Position numbers and translations under genes: made by a program
Shown: positions 1 to 6,110 of the stretch, one piece after another
Layout: every line of letters begins with the position of its first letter
Numbering within the stretch: position 1 is the first letter of the stretch
Source of the DNA: Burkholderiaceae bacterium
GTDB lineage: Bacteria > Pseudomonadota > Gammaproteobacteria > Burkholderiales > Burkholderiaceae
Direction of reading: 5' to 3'
Length of the DNA: 13,328 nucleotides
Assembly (NCBI GenBank): GCA_022701845.1
Contig: JAKONS010000114.1
Location: 1-13,328, forward strand
Notes under the pieces: generated by a model
The model's input: only the letters and a program-made list of their open reading frames with translations
Told to the model about the DNA's origin: nothing
Databases searched by the model: none

Positions 1-142
1 CGGTGACGAAGCGGATGCCGGCGGAATCGATGGCGGCGACCAGCGTGGCGGTCTCGTCGCTCATCAGGCCGAACACGCAGTCGACGCCGAGGCGCTGCAG
101 CTGCAGCGCGAGGGCCTGGGAGGTGGGAATGGTGTGGCTCAT
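1..142 (-). CDS. Thiamine pyrophosphate-dependent enzyme, N-terminal fragment (partial)
   Basis: Only the first 47 codons are inside the window; the gene continues past the left edge. The reading starts MSHTIPTSQALALQLQRLGV and continues with VDCVFGLMSDETATLVAAID, then a GIRFV segment. This is the beginning of the PYR-type N-terminal domain of thiamine diphosphate enzymes such as acetolactate synthase or benzoylformate decarboxylase, whose usual pattern is a GVxxVFGxPG stretch followed by SGIRFV. The normal PG after FG is replaced here by LMSDET, as in some uncharacterised family members. The catalytic glutamate and the diphosphate-binding domain lie outside the window, so the reaction cannot be named. 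It is transcribed away from the acyl-CoA dehydrogenase operon and shares the 143-358 intergenic region with it. No clear ribosome binding site precedes the ATG at 142. Confidence 0.72.
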   Translation of the reverse strand, partial: MSHTIPTSQALALQLQRLGVDCVFGLMSDETATLVAAIDSAGIRFVT

Positions 143-179
143 GGGACGGTGGTGCCGGCAGTGGGGAAGGGCGCGGAAT

Positions 180-191
180 ATGGTTAACCAT
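180..191. promoter_or_regulatory. Perfect 12-nt palindrome, possible operator
   Basis: ATGGTTAACCAT reads identically on both strands. It lies in the AT-rich part of the divergent gap, about 40 nt upstream of the TPP enzyme start. That position suits a repressor site for the minus-strand gene, but no binding protein can be assigned. Confidence 0.35.
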
Positions 192-248
192 TTAGAAGCT
201 ACCGGCTTCCGTGCAAACCCTATCGAACGCCTACCGATGTAGTTATTT

Positions 249-266
249 ATATACTTGCCGGTATAT
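249..266. promoter_or_regulatory. Inverted repeat ATATAC-N6-GTATAT, possible operator
   Basis: Two perfect 6-nt arms (ATATAC at 249-254, GTATAT at 261-266) flank the spacer TTGCCG. The element is 18 nt long, close to typical TetR-type operator sizes, and sits about 90 nt upstream of the acyl-CoA dehydrogenase start. The TetR regulator at 3825-4628 is a candidate binder, by proximity only. Confidence 0.4.
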
Positions 267-358
267 TACGATTCCTTCATCGTGCGTTACTGGCTCTTTC
301 GAACCCCGCGCCGGCCGCGACCGTCCTTCCCTGCAGAACCGACAGCAAGGCGATTCCC

Positions 359-1504
359 ATGATTCCGCGCACCATCTTCTCGTCCGACCACGAAACCTTC
401 CGCGACACCGCGCGCCGCTTCATCGCGGAGAAGATCACCCCGTTCCACGCCCAGTGGGAGCACGACGGCCGCACGCCGCGCGCGCTATGGCTGGAGGCCG
501 GCAAGGCCGGCATGCTGTGCTGCAACGTGCCCGACGAATACGGCGGCATGGGCGGCGATTTCCTGCACAGCGCGATCCTGATCGAGGAGATGGCCCGCGC
601 CGGCGCCACCGGGCCGACCTTCTACCTCCACTCCGACATCGTGGCGCCGTATTTCGTCGAGTTCGGCACCGAGGAACAGAAGCACCGATGGCTGCCCCGC
701 ATGGCCGCCGGCGAGACGGTGGTCGGCGTGGCCATGACCGAGCCTGCGGGCGGCAGCGACCTCAAGGAGCTGCGCACCTCGGCCCGGCGCGAGGGCGACG
801 AGTTCGTCATCAACGGGCAGAAGGTGTTCATCACCAACGGCCACAGCGCCGACCTGCTGGTGGTGGCCTGCAAGACCGATCCGCAGGCCGGCGCGCGCGG
901 CGTCAGCCTGCTGCTGGTCGAGACCGACCGGCCCGGCTTCCAGCGCGGCAAGATCCTGGAGAAGGTCGGCTGCAAGGCGCAGGACACCGCCGAGCTGTTC
1001 TTCTCCGACGTGCGGGTGCCGGTCTCGAACCTGCTGGGCACCGAGGGCCGGGGCTTCGCGCACCTGATGTCGCAGCTGGCGCAGGAGCGGCTGGTGCAGG
1101 CGATCCGGGCGGTGGCCTCCTGCGAGGCGGCGCTCGAATGGACCATCGCCTACTGCCGCGACCGCAAGATGTTCGGCCATGCGCTGGCCGATTTCCAGAA
1201 CACCCAGTTCGTGCTGGCCGGCCTGCATGCGCAGGTGCTGGGGCAGCGGGTGTTCGTCGACCGCTGCATCGAGCTGCACCTGCAGGGCGCGTTCGACGCG
1301 GTCGACGCGGCAGCGGCCAAAATGGTCACCTGCGAGCTGCAGGGCAAGGTCATGGACGAGTGCCTGCAGCTGTTCGGCGGCTGGGGCTACATGTGGGAAT
1401 ACCCGATCGCCCGGGCCTGGGCCGACGCCCGCATGACCCGCATCGGCGGCGGCGCGGTCGAGGTCATGAAACACATCATCGGGCGGCAGCTGCTGCAGGC
1501 CTGA
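359..1504 (+). CDS. Acyl-CoA dehydrogenase, long-chain (LCAD)-like
   Basis: This 381-residue protein is full length for the family. It should oxidise an acyl-CoA thioester to the 2,3-enoyl-CoA in the cytoplasm using FAD, passing electrons to electron-transfer flavoprotein. The N-terminal helical domain is followed by the flavin/substrate motif VAMTEPAGGSDL (124-135) and ITNGHSADL (158-166). The C-terminal domain has the stretch GGWGYMWEYPIARAW (340-354), typical of mammalian LCAD and its bacterial relatives. The position of the medium-chain enzyme's catalytic glutamate (motif YEGT) is glycine here (G364, in RIGGGAVEVM). Instead E243, in AQERLVQA, lies where LCAD and isovaleryl-CoA dehydrogenase keep their helix-G base, so the enzyme is probably active. 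The ATG is supported by AAGG at 347-350. It heads a three-gene operon; the chain length and structure of its substrate are unknown. Confidence 0.93.
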   Translation: MIPRTIFSSDHETFRDTARRFIAEKITPFHAQWEHDGRTPRALWLEAGKAGMLCCNVPDEYGGMGGDFLHSAILIEEMARAGATGPTFYLHSDIVAPYFVEFGTEEQKHRWLPRMAAGETVVGVAMTEPAGGSDLKELRTSARREGDEFVINGQKVFITNGHSADLLVVACKTDPQAGARGVSLLLVETDRPGFQRGKILEKVGCKAQDTAELFFSDVRVPVSNLLGTEGRGFAHLMSQLAQERLVQAIRAVASCEAALEWTIAYCRDRKMFGHALADFQNTQFVLAGLHAQVLGQRVFVDRCIELHLQGAFDAVDAAAAKMVTCELQGKVMDECLQLFGGWGYMWEYPIARAWADARMTRIGGGAVEVMKHIIGRQLLQA

Positions 1505-1531
1505 GCCCCCATCCAGAAAGCAGGTCGCGCC

Positions 1532-2713
1532 TTGTCGTCCCATCTTCCTCTCGCCGGATTCCGCGTGCTCAGCCTGGCCGAGCAATACCCCGGCCCCTAC
1601 GCCACCCTGCTGCTGGCCGACCTGGGCGCCGACGTGATCCTGGTCGAGCGGCCCGACGGCGGCGACCCGACGCGCCGGCACCCGGGCCTGTTCGCATCGC
1701 TGGGGCGCAACAAGCGCTCGGTGGCGCTCGACCTGAAGGCGCCGGCCGACCATGCGCGCTTCCTGGCGCTGGTCGATTCCGCCGACGTGGTGCTAGAGGG
1801 TTTCCGGCCCGGCGTGATGGCGCGGCTGGGGCTGGACGCGGCGACGCTGCGGGCGCGCAAGCCGGGGCTCATCTATGTGTCGATCTCGTCCTTCGGCCAG
1901 GACGGGCCGATGTCGCAGGTGGCCGGCCACGACCTGAGCATCCAGGCCACCGCGGGCATGGTGAACGTCGCCCCGGGCGCCGAGGAAAGCGCCACCCTGC
2001 CGGTGCTGCCGCTGGCCGACATCGCCTCGGCCATGTTCGCCGCGCTGGGCGTGGCGAGCGCGCTGGCCGGGCGCGAACGCTCCTCCGGCCACGGCGGCCC
2101 GGGCGAGGGCTGCCATGTCGACGTGTCGATGCTCGACGCGATGGTGAGCTGGATGAGCCCTTTCCTGGTGCCCGGCATGAACCGGCTGCCGGTGCGGCCG
2201 CTGCCGCCGGAGGATCCGGGCTACGGCCTGTTCGCCACCGCCTGCGGCGGGCAGCTCAGCCTCAGCATCGCCGGTGAAGACCATATGTGGGCCGCGCTCT
2301 GCCGCATCCTGGCGCTGGACGACCTGGCGCCGCTCGCCGACGCGGTGCGCAGCGCCCGCCGCGCCGAGATCGTGCCGCGGCTGCGTGCGACCATCCGCGG
2401 CCGGGCGCTGGACGGGCTGTGCGAGGAGCTGGCCGCCGCCCGCATCGCCTTCTCTCCGGTGCGCCGGCCCGACGAAGTGCTGACCCAGCCGCAGGTGCAG
2501 GCGCGCGGCATGGTGGTCGAGCACGGCGGCCAGCGCTTCATCCGCCAGCCCCTGACGATCGACGGCCGCCCCACCGTGCTGGCCCACGGCGTGCCGGGAC
2601 TGGGCGAGCACACCGCAGCGATCCTGGGCGGCGCCGTGATTGCCGGCACCGCCGGGCAGGGTGCCGGTGCCGCACCCGGCGTCGGGGCGGGGAGGGCGGT
2701 CCATGCAGCCTGA
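1532..2713 (+). CDS. Family III CoA-transferase (CaiB/BaiF type)
   Basis: This 393-residue protein transfers CoA from a donor thioester to a free acid, probably activating the pathway substrate. The N-terminus LPLAGFRVLSLAEQYPGPYA is the classic family opening and fixes the start as a TTG at 1532, preceded by CAGG at 1521-1524. SVALDLKAP (63-71) and GFRPGVMARLGLD (90-102) follow the usual pattern. D163 in PLADIASAM matches the catalytic aspartate that forms the acyl-CoA anhydride intermediate in formyl-CoA transferase. PGLGEHTAAIL (355-365) is the usual C-terminal signature. After it comes a Gly/Ala-rich tail of about 28 residues with no family equivalent, and that stretch of DNA carries the next gene's ribosome binding site and start. 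It lies 27 nt downstream of the dehydrogenase and overlaps the next gene by 11 nt. CoA donor and acceptor are unknown. Confidence 0.93.
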   Translation: MSSHLPLAGFRVLSLAEQYPGPYATLLLADLGADVILVERPDGGDPTRRHPGLFASLGRNKRSVALDLKAPADHARFLALVDSADVVLEGFRPGVMARLGLDAATLRARKPGLIYVSISSFGQDGPMSQVAGHDLSIQATAGMVNVAPGAEESATLPVLPLADIASAMFAALGVASALAGRERSSGHGGPGEGCHVDVSMLDAMVSWMSPFLVPGMNRLPVRPLPPEDPGYGLFATACGGQLSLSIAGEDHMWAALCRILALDDLAPLADAVRSARRAEIVPRLRATIRGRALDGLCEELAAARIAFSPVRRPDEVLTQPQVQARGMVVEHGGQRFIRQPLTIDGRPTVLAHGVPGLGEHTAAILGGAVIAGTAGQGAGAAPGVGAGRAVHAA

Positions 2714-3815
2714 CCGCGACCTGGCCGGCGGCGCCGGTGCGCAGGCCCCGCGCCCGATCGAGCACCCCTTCGCCGACGTGCCCCCGACCGGGCGCGCCAT
2801 CGAGGTGGCGCCGGGCGTGCTGTGGATCCGCATGCCGCTGCCCTACACGCTCGACCATGTGAACGTCTGGGCGCTGGCCGACGGTGCCGGCTGGACGGTG
2901 GTCGACTGCGGCGTGCACGACGCGCCCACCCGCGCAGCCTGGGAGACGCTGTTCGAAGGCGACCTGGCCGGCCGCCCGGTCACCCGGGTGATCGTCACCC
3001 ACCACCATGCCGACCATGTCGGCAGCGCCGGCTGGCTGGCGGCACGCTTCGGCTGCGAGCTGTGGATGACGCGCAACGAGTACCTGCAATGCCAGGCATC
3101 ACTGGCCGCGCACCTGCGGCCGATGCCGGAGGCGCAGCTCGATTTCTACCGCCGCGCCGGCTGGCGCGAGCCGCAGCTGGCGGTCTGCCGCGAGCGCATG
3201 GCCGGTTTCGCCGACCGCATCGCGCCGCCGCCCGACCGCTACCGCCGCATCCGCGACGGTGACGGCATCGCCATCGGCGCGCACCGCTGGCAGGTGGTGG
3301 TCGGGCACGGGCATTCACCGGAACACGCCTGCCTGGTGAATGCGGAACTCAAGCTGCTGATCTCCGGCGACCAGGTGCTGCCGCGCATCTCCAGCAACGT
3401 GTCGGTGGTGCCCTGGGAGCCGCTGGGCGATCCGCTGGCCGAGTGGAACGAGTCGCTGGCGCTCTTTCGCGACACGCTGGACGACGACCTGCTGGTGCTG
3501 CCGTCGCACAAGACCTGTTTCACCGGGCTGCACCGGCGGCTGCGCGAGCTCGACGAGGAGCAGGCCACCGCGCAACGCCAGCTGCTCGACTTCCTGCAGC
3601 GCGGGCCGTGCCGCACCATCGACGTGTTTCCGGCATTGTTCAAGCGGCCGATCGACGCCGCCGACGGCCTGCTGATGATCCTGGCGACCGGCGAGAGCCA
3701 GGCTTTCCTGAACCGTCTGTGCAACGCGGGCACGGTGCGCGCGGAGCCGGACGGCGCCGGAGTGCTGTGGTACCGCCCGACCGGCGCGGACCCGCACCCG
3801 GACGCCACCGCCTGA
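2703..3815 (+). CDS. MBL-fold metallo-hydrolase
   Basis: This 370-residue protein has the metallo-beta-lactamase fold. The metal motif THHHADHVG gives H100, H102, D104 and H105. Likely further ligands are H204 (GHGHSPEH), D223 (SGDQVLP) and H269 (PSHK), so the full dinuclear zinc set of the glyoxalase II/LACTB2-like group appears present. A C-terminal region of about 100 residues (RELDEEQATAQRQLLDFL onward) looks like the helical or winged-helix tail of that subgroup. I chose the ATG at 2703 because GGAGG lies at 2691-2695. It overlaps the CoA-transferase stop by 11 nt, suggesting translational coupling. An upstream TTG at 2640 in the same frame is less likely. In this setting hydrolysis of an acyl-CoA thioester or a lactone is plausible, but the sequence does not show which. 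Confidence 0.85.
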   Translation: MQPDRDLAGGAGAQAPRPIEHPFADVPPTGRAIEVAPGVLWIRMPLPYTLDHVNVWALADGAGWTVVDCGVHDAPTRAAWETLFEGDLAGRPVTRVIVTHHHADHVGSAGWLAARFGCELWMTRNEYLQCQASLAAHLRPMPEAQLDFYRRAGWREPQLAVCRERMAGFADRIAPPPDRYRRIRDGDGIAIGAHRWQVVVGHGHSPEHACLVNAELKLLISGDQVLPRISSNVSVVPWEPLGDPLAEWNESLALFRDTLDDDLLVLPSHKTCFTGLHRRLRELDEEQATAQRQLLDFLQRGPCRTIDVFPALFKRPIDAADGLLMILATGESQAFLNRLCNAGTVRAEPDGAGVLWYRPTGADPHPDATA

Positions 3816-3830
3816 GCAATTGCCTCAGGC
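3810..3830. terminator. Hairpin spanning both stop codons of convergent genes
   Basis: GCCTGAG (3810-3816) and CTCAGGC (3824-3830) form a perfect 7-bp stem around the loop CAATTGC. The stop of the MBL-fold gene lies in the left arm and the stop of the TetR gene in the right arm; the genes are only 9 nt apart. The hairpin reads the same from both sides, as a bidirectional terminator would. No T-run follows on either strand, so intrinsic termination is uncertain. Confidence 0.42.
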
Positions 3831-4628
3831 CTTGCCGGAAGACTTCGCGGTTTTCCGGCCGGGCGCCGCCGGCTTGGCCTGGATCATGTCCATCACCAGC
3901 TGCGCCATGTGGTCGGCCACCTCGTCGCGCGACAGCCGGCCGTTCGCGCGGAACCACACATAGGACCAGCTGGCGATGCCGCCGATGGCCAGCGACGCCA
4001 TCTTCGGGTCGGCGACGGCGAACTCGCCGGTCCTGTTGCCCTGCTCGATGAGCGCGGTGAGCTTGTGGTCGAACTCGCGGCGCATGCCGGCGATGGCCTC
4101 GGCGTCCTGCGGCTGCAGGTTCTTCTCTTCCCGCGAGTAGATGGCGATGTGCTTCTGGTTCTCCAGCACCGCCGCCATGAAGTCGTGCGCCAGCGCACGC
4201 GCCTGGTCGGTGGGCGGGCCGCCCTGGGAGACGATGCGGTTGATGGCGTCGAGCGAGGCGCGGATGCCGCGGGCGCAGATCTCGGCCAGCAGTTCGCTCT
4301 TGGAGCGGAAATAGGAATAGATGAACGGCTTGGTGACGTTCATCCGCTCGCCCACCGCCTCCAGCGTGGTGTTGCTGAAACCGTTGGAATAGAAGAGCTC
4401 GACCGCCACCTCGATGATGCGTTCGCGCTTGAGCCGGGTGACCGCGTCGCGGATGTCGTCGACCTTCGCCGCATCGCCCGGGGCCCTGGCTGAACGCCGC
4501 GCCTTCACCGGGGTCGGGGCCGGTGCCGCGGGGGCTGCCGTCGGACGCGGCCGGGACCTGGCCACCGCGGGCGCGGACGCCGCATCGGCAGCGGTTGCGG
4601 CGGTACCGCGGGCGGAAGTCTTGGTCAT
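3825..4628 (-). CDS. TetR-family transcriptional regulator
   Basis: This 267-residue DNA-binding protein has an N-terminal TetR helix-turn-helix at about residues 66-115. It includes RIIEVAVELFYSNGFSNTTL, then VGERMNVTKPFIYSYFRSKSE, the hallmark F-Y-x-F-x-x-K-x-E ending. The C-terminal ligand domain runs to about residue 250 and contains GGIASWSYVWFRANGRLS, a pattern seen in regulators of acyl-CoA catabolism. The HTH is preceded by about 55 residues rich in Ala, Pro and basic residues, and the C-terminus ends in a basic PGRKTAKSSGKA tail; both look disordered. I chose the ATG at 4628; a GTG at 4685 in frame would add 19 residues. A TACAAT hexamer on the minus strand at 4655-4660 would then give a short leader. 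It probably represses one or more neighbouring operons with an acyl-CoA ligand. Confidence 0.93.
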   Translation of the reverse strand: MTKTSARGTAATAADAASAPAVARSRPRPTAAPAAPAPTPVKARRSARAPGDAAKVDDIRDAVTRLKRERIIEVAVELFYSNGFSNTTLEAVGERMNVTKPFIYSYFRSKSELLAEICARGIRASLDAINRIVSQGGPPTDQARALAHDFMAAVLENQKHIAIYSREEKNLQPQDAEAIAGMRREFDHKLTALIEQGNRTGEFAVADPKMASLAIGGIASWSYVWFRANGRLSRDEVADHMAQLVMDMIQAKPAAPGRKTAKSSGKA

Positions 4629-4843
4629 GGAAGGGGGCTTGGAAATGAGGCGCCATTGTAGTGAGCCCGCCCTGCGGGACAGCACCCGGACGGGGTCGGC
4701 GCGGGGTGGTGCACAGGGTGTGCGTGGTCCTACTAGATGGTATTACCTATTAACCGGTAAGTAGGAATTGAATACCATGCGGTACATCCAGCCGCGGAAG
4801 GCCGGAACACCGCTCCATCACCGTCGCATCGAGGACATCTCCC
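4629..4843. promoter_or_regulatory. Divergent region between TetR and TctC-like genes, with candidate operator
   Basis: This gap has an AT-rich core at about 4731-4780. Within it, 8-nt arms ATGGTATT (4737-4744) and AATACCAT (4771-4778) form a perfect inverted repeat. Between them lies a 20-nt imperfect palindrome at 4746-4765 centred on ACCGGT (8 of 10 pairs match). This is a likely regulator site, perhaps autoregulatory for the divergent TetR gene. On the minus strand TACAAT at 4655-4660 resembles a -10 box, but I found no good -35 for it. GAGGA at 4831-4835 is a suitable ribosome binding site for the gene starting at 4844. Confidence 0.5.
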
Positions 4844-5854
4844 ATGGTTTCAAGCCCTGATTCGCGGGCCGCACGGCGGTCGCGCCGCATCGCCGTCGCG
4901 GCCATCGTCGCGGCCGCGCTGGCGGGCACGGCGCCTGCCGGTTTCGCCCAGCCGCAGACCTACCCGGCCAAGCCGGTCCGGGTCGTCGTGAATTCCGCGC
5001 CCGGCGGGCTGACCGACGTGATCGCCCGGCTGGTGGGCGCCAGGATGACGATGTCGACCGGCCAGCCCTTCGTGGTCGACAACCGCACCGGCGGCGCCGG
5101 CCTGATCGGCGCCGAAGCGGTGGCCCGGGCGGCGCCCGACGGCTACACCATCGGCGTCGTGGCCGGCGCCATCACCACCGCTCCCTACCTGGTGCCGAAC
5201 GCCCAGTTCGACGCCTCGCGCGACCTGACCGCGGTGTCCCTCCTGATGACCACCCCGATGGTGCTGGTGACCGGCAACGACTCGCCCTACCGGACCGTGG
5301 CCCAGGTGGTGCAGGACGCCAAGGCCCGCCCGGCGGCGATCTCGGTGGCCTCCGGCGGCAACGCCACCACCACCCACCTCACCCACGAGCTGTTCCAGCA
5401 GCAGGCCGGCATCCAGCTGATCCACGTGCCCTACAAGGGCGGCGGCCCGGCGCTCAACGACGTCATGGCCGGCCATGTGCCGATCTATTTCGACACCCTC
5501 ACCACCAGCACCAAGCTGATCCAGGACAAGCGGGTGCGCGCCCTGGCGGTGGTGGCGCCGCACCGCCTGGCCGCGCTGCCCGATGTGCCGACGATGGCCG
5601 AGGCCGGCTATCCCGGGGTGCAGGCCTCGGCCTGGTTCGCGGTGGTGGCGCCACCGGCGCTGCCGCCGGCCGTCCTGGCGCGGCTGAACGAGGAAGTGTC
5701 GAAGGCACTGGCGGCCCCCGAGGTGCGCGACCGCATCGTCGCGCTGGGCGGCACTGTCGAGGGCGGCCCGCCCGCCGTGCTGAGCGACCTGATCCGCGCC
5801 GAGATGCCGCGCTGGTCGAAGCTGATCAAGGAACGAAAGATCACTTCCGAATAA
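4844..5854 (+). CDS. TctC/Bug-family periplasmic substrate-binding protein
   Basis: This 336-residue protein is standard length for the Bug family, the solute-binding proteins of tripartite tricarboxylate transporters. A basic N-terminus (RAARRSRR) and a hydrophobic segment at 16-33 end in AGFA, with probable signal peptidase cleavage after A35. The mature protein opens with the family pattern YPAKPVRVVVNSAPGG (40-55). VVDNRTGGAGLIGAEAVA (77-94) and RAAPDGYT (95-102) follow. Family members bind small carboxylates, including aromatic acids, in the periplasm. No TctA or TctB membrane gene is nearby, as is usual for the expanded Bug sets of Burkholderiales. It is divergent from the TetR gene and separated by a promoter region from the downstream operon, so it may be induced together with the catabolic genes. 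Its ligand cannot be predicted. Confidence 0.92.
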   Translation: MVSSPDSRAARRSRRIAVAAIVAAALAGTAPAGFAQPQTYPAKPVRVVVNSAPGGLTDVIARLVGARMTMSTGQPFVVDNRTGGAGLIGAEAVARAAPDGYTIGVVAGAITTAPYLVPNAQFDASRDLTAVSLLMTTPMVLVTGNDSPYRTVAQVVQDAKARPAAISVASGGNATTTHLTHELFQQQAGIQLIHVPYKGGGPALNDVMAGHVPIYFDTLTTSTKLIQDKRVRALAVVAPHRLAALPDVPTMAEAGYPGVQASAWFAVVAPPALPPAVLARLNEEVSKALAAPEVRDRIVALGGTVEGGPPAVLSDLIRAEMPRWSKLIKERKITSE

Positions 5855-5981
5855 CGCCCCGGCCCCACCCCAAACCGGCCCGGTCCGCAGGCGATCCGCC
5901 GCCTGCGCCCGGGTCTTCGCATGTCCGGGCGCCGTGCCGACCGGCCGACACGGGGTTTTCCCGGAAGGCCGGAGAAATCCG

Positions 5982-6010
5982 TTGGTGCAAAAGCTACTGG
6001 TCAGTATACT
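5982..6010 (+). promoter_or_regulatory. Candidate sigma-70 promoter of the thiolase-like operon
   Basis: TATACT at 6005-6010 matches the -10 consensus at 5 of 6 positions. TTGGTG at 5982-5987 is a weak -35 (3 of 6) at the ideal 17-nt spacing. Transcription would start at about 6016-6018, leaving a leader of roughly 95 nt before the ATG at 6111. Palindromes overlap the spacer and the start point. No experimental start site is known. Confidence 0.45.
5995..6006. promoter_or_regulatory. Short palindrome TACTG-GT-CAGTA in the promoter spacer
   Basis: Perfect 5-nt arms (5995-5999 and 6002-6006) flank a 2-nt centre. The element lies between the candidate -35 and -10 boxes and overlaps the -10 by two bases. 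Part of it (GGTCAG, 5999-6004) also pairs with CTGACC at 6050-6055, on the far side of the 34-nt palindrome. It could be a half or secondary operator. Confidence 0.3.
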
Positions 6011-6011
6011 T

Positions 6012-6045
6012 TTCGTGTTCTAGAAATATATTTCGAAAACACGAA
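6012..6045. promoter_or_regulatory. 34-nt near-perfect palindrome, probable operator
   Basis: Fifteen of 17 base pairs match across the dyad centred between 6028 and 6029. The outer arms TTCGTGTT (6012-6019) and AACACGAA (6038-6045) are perfect, and the centre AAATATATTT (6024-6033) is perfect; only two pairs between them fail. It begins one base after the candidate -10 box and covers the predicted transcription start, where a bound repressor would block the promoter. It is AT-rich in a very GC-rich neighbourhood. It has no T-run in a terminator position and lies upstream of, not after, a gene. The binding protein is not identifiable. Confidence 0.6.
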
Positions 6046-6110
6046 TGTCCTGACCGACCTCGAACGACCCGACTCCGCGGGCCGGCCCGATACAGATCAA
6101 AAGGTGAACC

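Larger units (their letters stand above)
143..358. promoter_or_regulatory. Divergent intergenic region between TPP enzyme and acyl-CoA dehydrogenase
   Basis: This 216-nt gap separates two divergently transcribed genes and is clearly AT-rich from about 175 to 295, unlike the GC-rich genes around it. It should carry promoters for both directions. It contains a perfect 12-nt palindrome at 180-191, a short inverted repeat CTAC-CGAT-GTAG at 231-242 and a 6+6+6 inverted repeat at 249-266. I could not assign a convincing -35/-10 pair on either strand. An AAGG at 347-350 is the likely ribosome binding site of the acyl-CoA dehydrogenase. Confidence 0.55.

Noticed and set aside
485..1753. Long minus-strand open frame opposite the acyl-CoA dehydrogenase
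   Set aside because: It is an antisense shadow of the high-GC gene, with low-complexity His/Gln/Ala/Arg content and no ribosome site or domain.
211..2277. A 688-codon open frame on the plus strand across the dehydrogenase and CoA-transferase genes
   Set aside because: Its translation is Arg/Ala/Gly-rich without any domain pattern, as expected from an out-of-frame reading of GC-rich DNA, and two well-supported genes occupy the region.
4629..4685. GTG start at 4685 for the TetR gene
   Set aside because: It would add 19 residues with no family match, and a -10-like TACAAT lies inside that stretch; the ATG at 4628 is preferred, though neither has a good ribosome site.
5941..5972. Inverted repeat CCGGCC ... 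GGCCGG as a terminator after the first TctC-like gene
   Set aside because: The loop is 20 nt, there is no T-run, and such GC-rich 6-mers are common by chance here.
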